Translations under genes and position numbers: made by a program
In this document: in pieces, positions 36,935-48,727 of the stretch
Layout: every line of letters begins with the position of its first letter
Numbering within the stretch: position 1 is the stretch's first letter
Assembly: GCA_028622995.1 (NCBI GenBank)
Contig: JAJQJQ010000003.1
Span: forward strand, 5,766,001 to 5,830,000
Length of the DNA: 64,000 bases
Direction: 5' to 3'
From: Panagrolaimus kolymaensis
Lineage: Eukaryota; Nematoda; Chromadorea; Rhabditida; Panagrolaimidae
The notes under the pieces: generated by a model
Databases searched by the model: none
Told to the model about the DNA's origin: nothing
The model's input: only the letters and a program-made list of their open reading frames with translations

Positions 36935-38051
36935 AATTATTGAAACTTGAAAGAATTTTTTTAAGCAAATCAAGTGTAAAAGCAGCAGCAACAACTTTCA
37001 CTTGATTATTTTTTTTTTGCCGATGGCAATACAAGTCTTAAGTTTGAATGAAAAAGAAAGTTGGGAGAAAGTGAGAAAAGAAAAGTGAAAATTTGGGTCA
37101 ATAAAATGAAATCGAAAGTAACATTGTCAATTCCACTTTTTTGTGTTTATCTTTTTCTTTGTTAAAGGATAAGAAAGATTTAATTCATTATGGTCACTTT
37201 TTTGTATAATTTTTTATCATGTCGTTTTTCTTATATTATTTACATTTTTTAAAGCCTTCAAAATCACACTTTTTGAGAAGTACAAAGTCCTATATTTCTT
37301 GAATATCAATCTGCTATAAAAACATAGGAGAAAAATAAGTAAAACCTTGCCCTAAGGCAGCATTTTTTTTCCACATAAAAATCCAGTAATTCGTTAGTTT
37401 ACTAACCACAAAATTTGTTGAAGGCGATCCCGTAGTATCCGTTTTCTCTTTTCTTTTTTTCAAAATCGACCCGTTTTTTTCATCATTTTTTTTATAATTT
37501 CTCTTTCATTTCGAACTAAATCCCCCTTTGGTATTCTTTGAGATCAAGACTTTTTTTTTATTTGGTTGCGCACATCTTCATTCATTTTGGATGGATCAAA
37601 AAATTGTGAAGGAATAAAGAAAATCCGCCGCCATCGTCTATCCTCTTGCCATAACAAAAACGAGTGGCAGCAACAGCAAACATCCTCTGGGGATGATCGA
37701 GGCGAGATTGCAAAATAAAATAAAATACCACAAACACAACGGTCAGCTGGCGATGACGATGGGTTCAATTTAGAAGAAGAAAAAAATTGGACGTTAAAAA
37801 CGTTTGGAGCGCGTAAAACTCATTTAACTTGTTACCGTGTGTTTAGAGTCGTCCTCTTTAATTCTTCAACTAACCCTTTTTCTTCTTCACACTTTCTAAT
37901 AAGAAAACGGAAGAATAAAAAAAAAGGTCTTTAGGTCATTACAAATTTTTAATTGTTATTTTTTGTTTAAAGATTGAAAAAAAGTTTTAAATTGTTATAA
38001 GCATTTTTATGTAAATTTTTTGAACTTTTTATTTTACTTTGTCATTCAGAT
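36935..38051. other. Divergent upstream region, 1.1 kb
   Basis: It lies between the unknown secreted protein (minus) and the elongase (plus) and must contain both promoters. It is rich in T runs. An open frame at 37544-37768 on the minus strand shows no family features. ELO probably receives a spliced leader at the acceptor-like TTGTCATTCAG just before 38050. Confidence 0.5.
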
Positions 38052-39110
38052 ATGGATATCTCAAAATATATTTCTGGGTGGAACACCTTTGAAATATATA
38101 AGGGAAATATAACTGAGACACTTCATTCCACTTATGAATATAAGTAAGTGTCTTTCTCTTCTCTTATTTTTTTTTCTCATTCCATCATTTATTTTTATTT
38201 TTAAAGGTATGCTTTGCCATTTGAAAAAGTTCATGATAAAATTGGATGGACTATGTATTTTCAAGAAAATTGGCTTCATTCAATCACAATTTCAATAATA
38301 TATTATGTTCTTATCAGAGTTATTCAATGGTGGATGAGGGATAGGAAGCCATATAATTTACAACAGCCTTTATTTTTATGGAACGGAGGATTAGCTATTT
38401 TTAGCATTATTGGGCTTATTCGATTTTCAGAAGTATAATTTTTTATTATTATTGTTTTTGCCAAAAAAAAAAATATTTACTTTATTTTTAGGACTTTTTT
38501 GTAAATTGGTATGAATCAGGATTAAAATATTCTCTTTGTCATTCATGCAATCCCGATAGTGTCGCGGCTTATTGGTCATTATTATTTGCAATTTCTAAGA
38601 TTGTCGAACTCGGAGATACCATGTTTATAGTTCTTCGCAAAAAGCCTCTAATTTTTCTTCATTATTATCATCATGTCGCTGTACTTGTTTATACCATTCA
38701 TTCCGGTGCAGAACACACTGCTCCTGGGCAAGCTTTCATCACGATGAATTATCTTGCACATTCATTCATGTATAGTTACTATGCAGTTACGGCATATAAA
38801 AAGCTTCCAAAATGGGTTTCAATGTTTGTAACAACCATTCAAACAACTCAAATGTTTTTGGGTGTTGCAGTTTCATGCTATGTTTATTATTTAAAAGTTA
38901 ACACAAATTACAAGTTTGTCGTTTTTTGAGTTATAAAACCACCAAAAATAAATTTATTTTAGATGTCAACAAAGCATGGCAAATCTTTATCTTGCCTTTA
39001 CAATTTATATAACTTTTGCCATATTGTTTGTTGAATTCTTTGTTAATACTTATTTCAAGAATTCAAAAGCAGCCAAAACAGCGATGACCAAGACAAAGAA
39101 GGTGCAATAA
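38052..39110 (+). CDS. ELO-family very-long-chain fatty acid elongase (3-ketoacyl-CoA synthase)
   Basis: Four exons (38052-38143, 38207-38432, 38492-38913, 38963-39110) close to 295 residues, normal for the family. The diagnostic histidine box is FLHYYHHVAVL, with the preceding KIVELGDTMFIVLRKKPLIF and the following TMNYLAHSFMYSYY, all ELO hallmarks. Several hydrophobic helices are visible. The C terminus ends KKVQ, a KKxx ER-retrieval signal. In the known pathway the enzyme condenses acyl-CoA with malonyl-CoA in the ER membrane, the first, rate-limiting step of elongation. The sequence fits the elo-3 to elo-6 type of nematodes (straight or branched chain), but chain specificity cannot be read. 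A CATTCAG acceptor shape two bases before the ATG suggests trans-splicing. Confidence 0.94.
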
Positions 39111-42100
39111 ATAATGCTTTCTTTAGATAGTATATATATATTTTTTATGAATAAACCGTTTAAATAAATATAAAAAATATGATTTACGAGATAATTGTAA
39201 AAAGCATTGCAAAACCATGGAGGTCCATTTTTCTAAAAATTTTGCAGCAAGCGGGCTTTAAGCAAAAAAAAAAATAAAGCAAAAAAAGGAGTGTGGATTT
39301 TTTATTTTTAAAACAAAACAAAAAAGAAGAAAGAACCATAAGCAGCAGCCAACAACAGAAGCAAAATGAGGAGAGTGAGAGAGAGTTGTGACGCAATTGC
39401 GCCATCCTAAAAAAAGTAGTTTAAGACGATGGAGAAAAGGAGTATTTTTTTCCTTCGTTTTGTCAATGTCCAGAATAGAATATCCAGAATATTATAAGGA
39501 TAGAAGTAGACAGAAGAAAAGAAAAAAGTAAATTCGATACCAACTCTGATTCCTCCTTCCTCATTCTCATCATCATTTTTTTTAAGCGGGCGTCCCAACC
39601 CTATATTGCATTCTTACGGCTGCTTATTTCGTTTGAATTTTTAAAGGCCTGACAACAACCTCCATTCCATATTTGGAAGATTTTTTTTATTCAAAAGCTA
39701 AAGAAGAAAAAGAGCTGGAAAAGAAAAAAGTAGTCTCGGCAGCTTTTTTTCTTCAAAATAAATTTTTTTTTACTCTCTTACTCTTCTTCTTTTTGTTGTT
39801 GCCCAACTGCTGCTTTAAAATTTTGTCCATAAAGAAAGAAAAAAAGAAGAGGAAGAGAAAAAAAAGTTTAGTTTAGTTTGTCTGTGACATTGAAAAATAT
39901 ATATATTGACTATAGCAACAACTACAACACTAACAGCAAAAAAAATCGACGCACAAACACACAAGTAACGTAGCGTGTACATCTTTTTTACGTTATTTTT
40001 TTTTCTTGTCACCCGCGTATTTTTTTTTTCTTTTTGCTGCTTCTTCTTCGAGAGAACTCCTGAGGCATTTGCCACGGCTGCTAAGTCCTTCATTGGGTGA
40101 GGGCGTCGTTGTCGCCGGTTGTTGCCACATTTTTGGAAATAAAACTAACTAAAAAATATTTGTAAAATGGATTATTTAATCCATAAGTATTTTTTATAAA
40201 ATTAAAGAGAGTAAATAGTTGTAATTTCACAAAATTTGTTCATTTTACTATTTTTTTATTTTTTGCATTTTAAATGAAAACGATCATCGACGTAATCAAT
40301 TTACACCTGCCATTTTTTCCTTTATTTTATTTTTCACATTTCTGTTTTGGTTTATTCCATCATCATTTTGAAAAAGGCTCACATTTTACGACGACTATCA
40401 AATAGAGGTGCCAAAAAGTTGTCAATAAGCTTTTCTACTCTCGTAAAATTTTAACCCTTAATTTTTGATTATTGCACTTTTAAAATTAAGGGAGAGATCA
40501 GTTTTTGTTTCATTTTTAAATTATTTTCCATCATTTATCTTCTTTTTTCATTTTAAACGGAAAATATATCTTACATAGTTTAAAATTATATTTTGTTGTT
40601 TTGGCAAACTCTTATTTCCAATATATATTTTTGAAAGAAGAAAAAAAGTGTCAAATCTTTCGCTCTTTTAGGTTGTTTGCTTGCTCGTTTTGCTTTAGTT
40701 GGCTGTGAAAAACTTTTGGTTTACAATTACACGCAATTTTTAATGAAAAAAAGAGAAACATAATTTTCTCTTTTTAGTGTGTTTATATAAATTTTTTTTT
40801 CTTCATCTAAAAAGCTTTACTTTTTCTAATTTTTAAGCTTTCGTTAATACCCCTCTTTTTCTATGTGAATAATATTTATTTGACTTAAAAAATATTTATT
40901 TTTAAAAAATAAGATTGCACATATTTTTTCCGGAAAATTATATTGCTTATGTTCTTTTCTCTCGCCATAATCAGAAGTAGTAAAATAATGATTTATAATG
41001 TCCAAAGAGTTTAAGGTTATTTTTTTAAACTTTGTTTTTTAAAAAAATGTATAACTTTCTTTGAGAAAAAAAAAAGTAATTCCCCAGATCTTTAAAAAAT
41101 GGTCAAAAAAATAATGTTCATTGAACTTCACCGATGGGAGTATTAGATGGGAGAAGTAGTGGTGGAGTATGCTTCATCTCAATGGTGTGCTGCAACGAGA
41201 CTAAATTTTATTTTTCCTAAAAAAAACTTATTCTATGGCCCCAGAACACATTTTTACTTTTTTGGATGCTTGTCAAAAGCGATTTGTTGAGTTAGGACAC
41301 GCACAAATAGGGATATACACGCTGCATGCCGCACATGTACTGACAAGCAAGAACAACAACAAGAACGGCAGTTTTTTGAACTTTTTTTTTGAGAAAAAAA
41401 CTTATTATTTAAACTTTCTTCATTTGCTTCACTACGCGTAGTAAATAGTACAACAAAATAAGTATGCAACAGCAACAACAAGCGCTTATGTAAATGGATT
41501 TTTTTTTATTGATGCAACGGGAATTTGCAATTTTTTTTATAACATAATAAGGCAGCTAAAAAAAAAAAAGTTGCTTTAGAAATTTGACGTTTTTTATCAT
41601 CGAATAAAGAGGGTTTTACTTCTAAAATAGGATTCACATTGCCTCCAGAAATCTTTAACTTTCCACCAATTTGGTACTTAAGCGTGAGAGATTTTTTTAT
41701 ACGGCATCAAATGAGTGGGCAGCATAGTGATGGTGATGGTGATGGTGGTGTGCACCTCTCCTGTTTTTGCAACCGACGAAGAAAAAAAAGAAAACTTTTT
41801 TTATTGCTTTAGACGATGAAAAAATGCCGGCTGTCGCCATCATCATCTTGGTTGTTGTTGTCGTCGGCGACGCGGTTCAAGTCGTTTTGGGGGGCTCCTC
41901 AACTCAACACTTGGCTTTAAATCGGGAAAAAAGCTTTCAAAAAGCCGCATTTCTGCTTTATATTATTCATTGGGGCGTTGAAGAATGAAGAAAAAAAAAT
42001 AAAAAACATCCAACCACTACTTTTTTGCATTCGGAAAAATCCATGCAACACTGAACAAAAAAACATAAGCAGTTTTTTCTTAGTTTTGCATGTAGCCCCA

Positions 42101-45100
42101 ACCACCTCCTACCAACTAACGCTTCAATAACTTTTTTTGCCGGGATTTTTACCAAGTCTACAACTAAACTAACTAACTACTTTTTAAATTGTTAATAAAA
42201 AGTGCAAAAAAATGAATAGCATGGAAGTAATTGCCCAAAAGTGATGATATTATTATTATTTTCTTGCTATGATGTGGGAAGTTAAGGAGATAAAGAAAAA
42301 AAAACAGATTATGAACTTTGTCTACTTTATATGATTTTAAGTAAGCAGTTACTATTTTTTTCTTCTTCAGCTTTACATTTTATTTTTTTATATTATTGAA
42401 ATAGCATACTTAATTTTGTGTACATTTTTCTTTCTTTTCTCATTCAAGTACATATTGTATTTGTTTCATAAAACCATACTACTTAAGCTTGCCTACTCCC
42501 ACATATATATTTTCATTTATTTTTTTTAATTCGATAAAAGTTTCGTAGCTTGTATCAATTTTTAAAGTGAGTCCAACTTTAAATCTTGAGTATGCGCTTT
42601 TTTTATTGTTGAAACATCCATCCCAACTTTCCTTTCTTAAAACTTTTTTGTTTTGTTTTATATTTTGACTTGAAAGAAAAAAGCTGAAAACAGAAGCAAA
42701 AAAAAAAAGAAAAGAAGGAAGAGTTTTCAATCCGTCACTTGCTTGATCGTACATATACATATATTTTTTTCCCGTCTTATTTTTGCCTTTCTAAGCATTG
42801 TCCATGAAAGGAATAGAAAAAACTAACACTATTGGTATTTTAGTTAATTTTCCCCTTGGGATACATACATGTTATGTTTTTTTTTCGTTTCTTCTTTTTT
42901 TGACGCTTTACCATTATACATATACATACATACAATTGTTTCATGTTTGCTAGTGGCTAAACAAAAAAAAGTTATATCTCAGACTTTTGAAGTTTAACTT
43001 TTTAGACTTTTAGACAAAGAATTTTATTTTTTTGTTTAACTTCCAAAAAAATTTAGTTTGGGAGAAAAGTAGTTTATGGAAAGAAGAAATATTAGAGAAG
43101 GAAGCCAAAATAATATAAGTGCTAATTTTAAATGTTTTGTTTTCTTTTTTTTTGACAAACTTTGTTGGGGTTATTTATGTTTTCAATAGTTTATTAAATA
43201 GTGTTCTTTCTTTCTTAAACTGCTACAAGCTTCCATACTTTGGTATTTGTTATTATAAAATTTGTTTACAACAAGAAAATTGTCTAAAATCTGAATTCAA
43301 AAAAAGTTTGTTTTTAAATTATATATTTTGAAGACTTATTTCTTTGCTTTTGATGAACCACCTTCGTCATTGTTAGGTAAGTCCGTAGACAAACTGAAGA
43401 TGTATATTTTTAAATTTATCATACATGTTTATTGAAATATTCCATTCCATTTATTGCCACATTTATACATACATACTTTTGAGTAAGTTTAACCTCTTCA
43501 TTCTGTCATCCAGGAAATTATATTTTCAAAAGTCAAAAACTTTTTTGCCATTTTTTTATTCTATGGATTTTTCGATAAAGAATAAAGACTCATTCTTTCT
43601 TTTTCTAACTTTAAATGGCTAACTTTTTATTATTGCCTTTTTTCTATTCAAAGCCATTTATGCATTATTTTGAGTCTTTAAAAAAAACTTCTCATCATTT
43701 TGTAGTGGCTTCAGTTAATATGCGTCATATTAGCTTATTGAAAATCATCCTTCTCTCCTGAAAGACAGCGACCACCACCAACCAAACTGAAGGAGGAGGA
43801 AGCTTATTAAGTCATTTTTTACGTTTTTTATTTTTTTAGGAATTCTTTTTTGGATTATTATTGATTTTTATGCCTGCCTTTTCTTTTTCAAAAATAAACT
43901 AAACTAAACTTTTTTGAGGAAAAAAAAGGAAATTTGCAATTGCGTTTTTTCTCTCTCTTTACTTTTGAGTTGTTGTATTTGAATCAAAGAGTTTTGCTGC
44001 TGCTCCTTCTTTCTAGACAACTTATTTGTGTTGGAGCCCGAATCCTGAAAAAAAATAAAAAAATATGTATTTTTGCTTTTCAAAAAAGAAAAAGAAATTT
44101 GAAGCTTGTGAGAAAACTTTACTTGGTTAATTTCTTCTCTCTCTTTTTTATATAAATTAACACAAGTATACATACATATATTTGTTTGACATACATTTTT
44201 TCTATTATTTTTTTTCTATTCGTCTCACTTTTCATCAATTACCTGATATACATATTCATCGAGGATAATAAATCCAGTTTAATTTTATTTTTTTTGTAGG
44301 AAATTATTTGGATTGGAAAGATAGTTTCTAGTTTTATTGAGAAAGATGTTTGGAGACGAGGATCAGCTTTCATTTCATTTATTTCGCACGTCTGTGAATT
44401 TTTTATTTATATCATTGTTTCTGAAGTCTGAAGTTTATTGAATCTTTTAAAACTATCGGTTTTCTATCTTCTCCAAGCTTTTTTTCATTTTTAATTGTGA
44501 GAAAATCTTTTTCTATCTTTTTTTTAAATATTTGCAACGGTAAGAAAGAATCCATAAAAAAGAATGTTTATTTCCATACGGATTTTTACCAACAAAAAAA
44601 GAAGGTTTTTATGTTAATTTAAAGTCTTTACTTTTTTGTTTGTTATTGATGCGGATTTTAAAAGAAAATGAGAGCACATTAAAGGGGGTCATTCGATTGT
44701 CTCTTTTGCCTTTAGCATAAATGCATTGAATGAAAACAGCGGCGGCTGTTTTTGCTGTTGTTTTGTGGCACGAATTAAAGTCAATAAAGCAAATAGAAAG
44801 AAAGAAAAAAAATAATAGAAAAAGGGGCACTCTCATGCTATGTTTTGTTTTTGCTGTTTTGATTTATCCCATATTTTTTATTATTATTATGTAGAATTTT
44901 TTTGAGCATTTGAAGTTAAGGAATTTTTTTATTTAAATCACTTGAAGCCCAACAAAACTTAACTTAAAAAGTATGCTAAGCATTTTAGTAAAAAAAAAGC
45001 ATTTTTAAACTCGTTTTTTATGAGTTTTTTTATCCTAACTTTTTTTTGTGGGCTGTTGCAAGTAAAAAAAGAAAAAAAATTATTGAGCTCTGTGCATTTG

Positions 45101-48100
45101 AGGTGCTTCTGTTGCTTACTAACAACAACAGCAGCACCCGTAGCAGTAGAAGCGGCTGCAGCAGAAGGAGTAGTAGCGTCGTAGTTTTTTCTTTGGCATG
45201 CGTTTTTTTCTTTCTCTCTCGAGAACGTCATTATGCAGCTTTGCCGCCGCCGACATTGCCATATATTTTATTCTCCGTCTGTCAGTTAAAGGAAAAAAAG
45301 GATGAACGAGGAAAAAAACTTTTTTTGTTCTCCTTGCAATAGCAGAACCATCTTTTTCTTCTTTAAAAATGACTTTTGCGTCAGATTTACGACCTTTTTT
45401 ATTTTCGTGGATTCTTATACTTTTTTTAAATGCTGCCATAACTAATCTTTCTTTTTTTCTTTTTTCTTCCGTGTTTGCTGCTGCTGTAATTATTATTGAT
45501 CGATATTATATTATTATTGACTGCTTAATCCTCCTCATCAATCCAATAATATTTTTTTTCTTTTTTTCTGGCATCGTTTGAATGGATTAATGGTGGTTGG
45601 TTGTGGCACAAAGGTGAAGGGGTGTTAGAGTGTCACCTGTTGTTTCTTCTTTTTTTTTAAATTTAGTGGATGATGCGTTTAAAGCTTAACAATAAGCTCA
45701 CTTTTTTGATTTTGTTTCTTCATAGTTGATGATGATCACTTTTTTTCTTTGTTGCTTTTGATTATATCGGAGAGAGAGAATATATTCTTATTGATGCCAC
45801 TTTGTTTTCTTTAGTTTTGAATTATAAATTTTGCGTAAACAACTTTGATGATTTGACTTTTTTTTAAAAATATTTTTTTGATCAGTTCTTTTTTTACATA
45901 ACCTCCTCGACCTTTAAGCTGACAGACAATGTCTGTCTCCTTTTTTATATTAAACTTTTCCAAGCCCTTTTTAGAAGTTTTTTATTTTGTTGATTATGTA
46001 GTTGTCGGTTGTTGACGACCTACGACGACAACAACGAAGGCATAAAGTGAAGTTTTTTTTTCGTTTTTTTATTACTTATTCACGATGACGACCAACGACT
46101 TTTTTTGGTCTCTTATTTCTTCTTCAAGACTTTTTGTAAGATTCTTCTACTTTTTTCTTCACTTTTTTTATTGGCCAACTTATGTAAAAAGAAAATGGAT
46201 TTTCTCTAATTTTATTTTTTTAATGCAAATATGTACACTCAAAAAATACATATGGATGAGAGAAGGAATGCAGTAAAATGTTTTTTATTTTTGAGTGCAA
46301 AATAAGTATGTGTGTTGTGGCGATATTCATTCGATAGCACAATCATATTTTTTCTATGCGGGATAAAATACCTTTACAACTTTGGTCTCTTTAAGGCAAG
46401 CTTCAAATGAAGTCAATAGGTGGTATTGCCATTATTGACAGAACAAAAAAACACATATGAAAAAAAAACCTTAGTTAAAATGGGTTATGTTTATCTCAAT
46501 AGACTTTCTCTATTGTTCCTTCCTTCCTTTTTTTTTGACAACCAAACAAAACAATCGGTAGAAAGGATAAAAAGCAAACGATTCAATGCTTTTTTTGAGA
46601 AATGTTTCAAACAAAAAAAATTCAAATATGAGAGAGACTTTTACACTTTTTTTCCTCTTTTGTCAATTTTTTTCTTTTCCGTTTTTGCTTATTCGCATTT
46701 TTTCTTCTTCTTTACATTCTCAAAGAATTTTTTTGGTTTTCTTTAAAAGAAAAAAAAGTTGCGTTCACTTGTGAGAAAAAAACGGCAAAAAAAACTTCTT
46801 TTTTTCTTCTTCGAGCACAGGCATTCATTGTTTGCAAATTGATTATTCACTTGCGTCGTCTAAGTTAGCGGCAGTGGCTGTGAGCAAGAAAAAAAATAAA
46901 AAATAAAAAGAACCTAAGTGCCAAAAGAGAGAGAGAGTAAAAGATGATTGTTCTTTCTTCTTCGTTTTTTTTGAATAATAAAATTGCCGAAAAAATTATT
47001 TTAAAAAAGATTTGTCTAAAAGAAAGAAACTTTTTTCTTTCTTTCTTTCTTTAAAAAACTGACCTTAAATTATCGTAAAAAAGTCAAAGAAAGTCATAAA
47101 ATTATTTTTGAAAATAAAAATTAGGAAGGCTTTATTAAATTAAGCAATGCTTTGAAATTTTTAATTAGTTTAGATTTATTTATGGCTTGAAATTTTTTTA
47201 CAGCCATCTGTTGCGCGATTGTACCTATATATTTAATATTTTGATTTTATAGTTTTTACTGTTTTTTAGTTGTTTTTTAGTCGTTCTACCTTTTTTTGTT
47301 ATTGACTTCCACCACCACAAATAAATTTAAGCAATATTCCGAGATTTTTATATTTTTCTCTGAGAAATTCTCCAAGATATTTATTTCAAATCTGAAAGCA
47401 ATGACCTTGCAGTTCAAAATATGGTGTAAGGACATTTGCCAAAATGTGAGGGCACTTCTCGTCATTATTTGTTCACAAAATTGGTTTATTTTAGTTATTT
47501 GTCAGTGATATTTTTTTCATATTTTGTTATGATTTTTATTAAAATATTTATTTTATTAATTAAGTGGCATTTTTAAACTCTTTCTCTTATTTATTTTTTG
47601 CATTTTATCTCACAAGCCAAATTTTCATTCTCTTTTTTTTCTCTTCATTGTTTAATTATTTTTTATGGATACTGGTCTAGATAGCTCAAAAGGGTGTATA
47701 AATAGTCATCAATAACTTTTGTTTTTAACAAAGTTTGTCTTTTTTGTTCGCCTTTGTAAAAAAAAACTTTTTTCGCTTTGATTTTTCCTTATTATTTTTT
47801 TATAACAATTCAACGGGATTTGGCTTTATACTTTTGAAATGTATTTACTATGCTCTACCAGTTTCCTAAATTTGTATCTCTCTTGTTTTCAAAGCTTTGG
47901 TTTTTTAGACACATTCTAAAAAACTTAAGATCAATAAATTAAAAAATTTAATTTATGTATTTATTAACTGATTTTTTATTATCACGCTTTAATACAAAAA
48001 CAATATTATTTTTTTGTTTTGTTGATTTACGTCAATGTTTGATTATTCATTGTAAAGGTAGTCATTTTCTTGTATGTATGTATTGGCTTTTATGCTCATA

Positions 48101-48727
48101 CAACATTTTTCCGTTTTTTTGTTGGAGAAAGTCACCAATAAAAAACGAAAGCAAAAAAATTTCGCATTTTGTTTTTTCTTTTCACCCATGAATGTCATAC
48201 GTCGTTTTTATTATTATTCGCATTTTCCCGTGATTGCTATTTTTTTATCAAAAATTTATACAATTGTATTTCCTTTATCGCGTTTATTTTTTTGTTCGCG
48301 AGTTTAATGTAATTTTTTTGGTGTGCTTTTTCAAACTTATAACAAAAAGAATCAAATTTTAGTCTGTGATTCATTGATTATTTCAACCAATTTATTTTGA
48401 ATACAATACATTGCCCAAATTGGTAAAGCAGTGTTCCATTATTTTATTGAATTTTGAGTATTGGATCCATGCTTAGACGAAAGCGACGATAGTATTCTGT
48501 TTCCATATTTCTTTAATTATTTTCTTTTAAATATTTTACTTTGATCAAAGAAGAAGGGTGATATTGCAACAACAACAACATCATTTTAAATTTTGCTGCA
48601 GTTGTTACCTCTGACGTTTTTATTTCTTGCAATAAGTCAGACAAAAAAAACCCAACCAACCCAAAGAGACTGACTCCGACGACTGCCAACTAAGACAGTT
48701 TTGACACACCTGCTTTGATGAACGAAG
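39111..48727. other. Gene desert, 9.6 kb, T/A-run rich
   Basis: No chain of exons with matching phases, no family motif and no tRNA- or rRNA-like element was found on either strand. The sequence is made of long T and A runs with scattered short purine and CA/CT tracts, small simple repeats (GATGGT copies at about 41729-41750, a CTTT run at about 47030-47050) and repeated TACATACATA elements (about 42915, 43465, 44167). It could hold distal regulatory DNA, non-coding RNAs or a large first intron of mevalonate kinase. I cannot separate these by eye. Confidence 0.55.

Noticed and set aside
43119..43622. Two open frames of 70 and 65 codons in the gene desert
   Set aside because: Phe/Leu/Ile/Tyr-rich translations are expected from T-rich DNA; no matching exon partners or homology.
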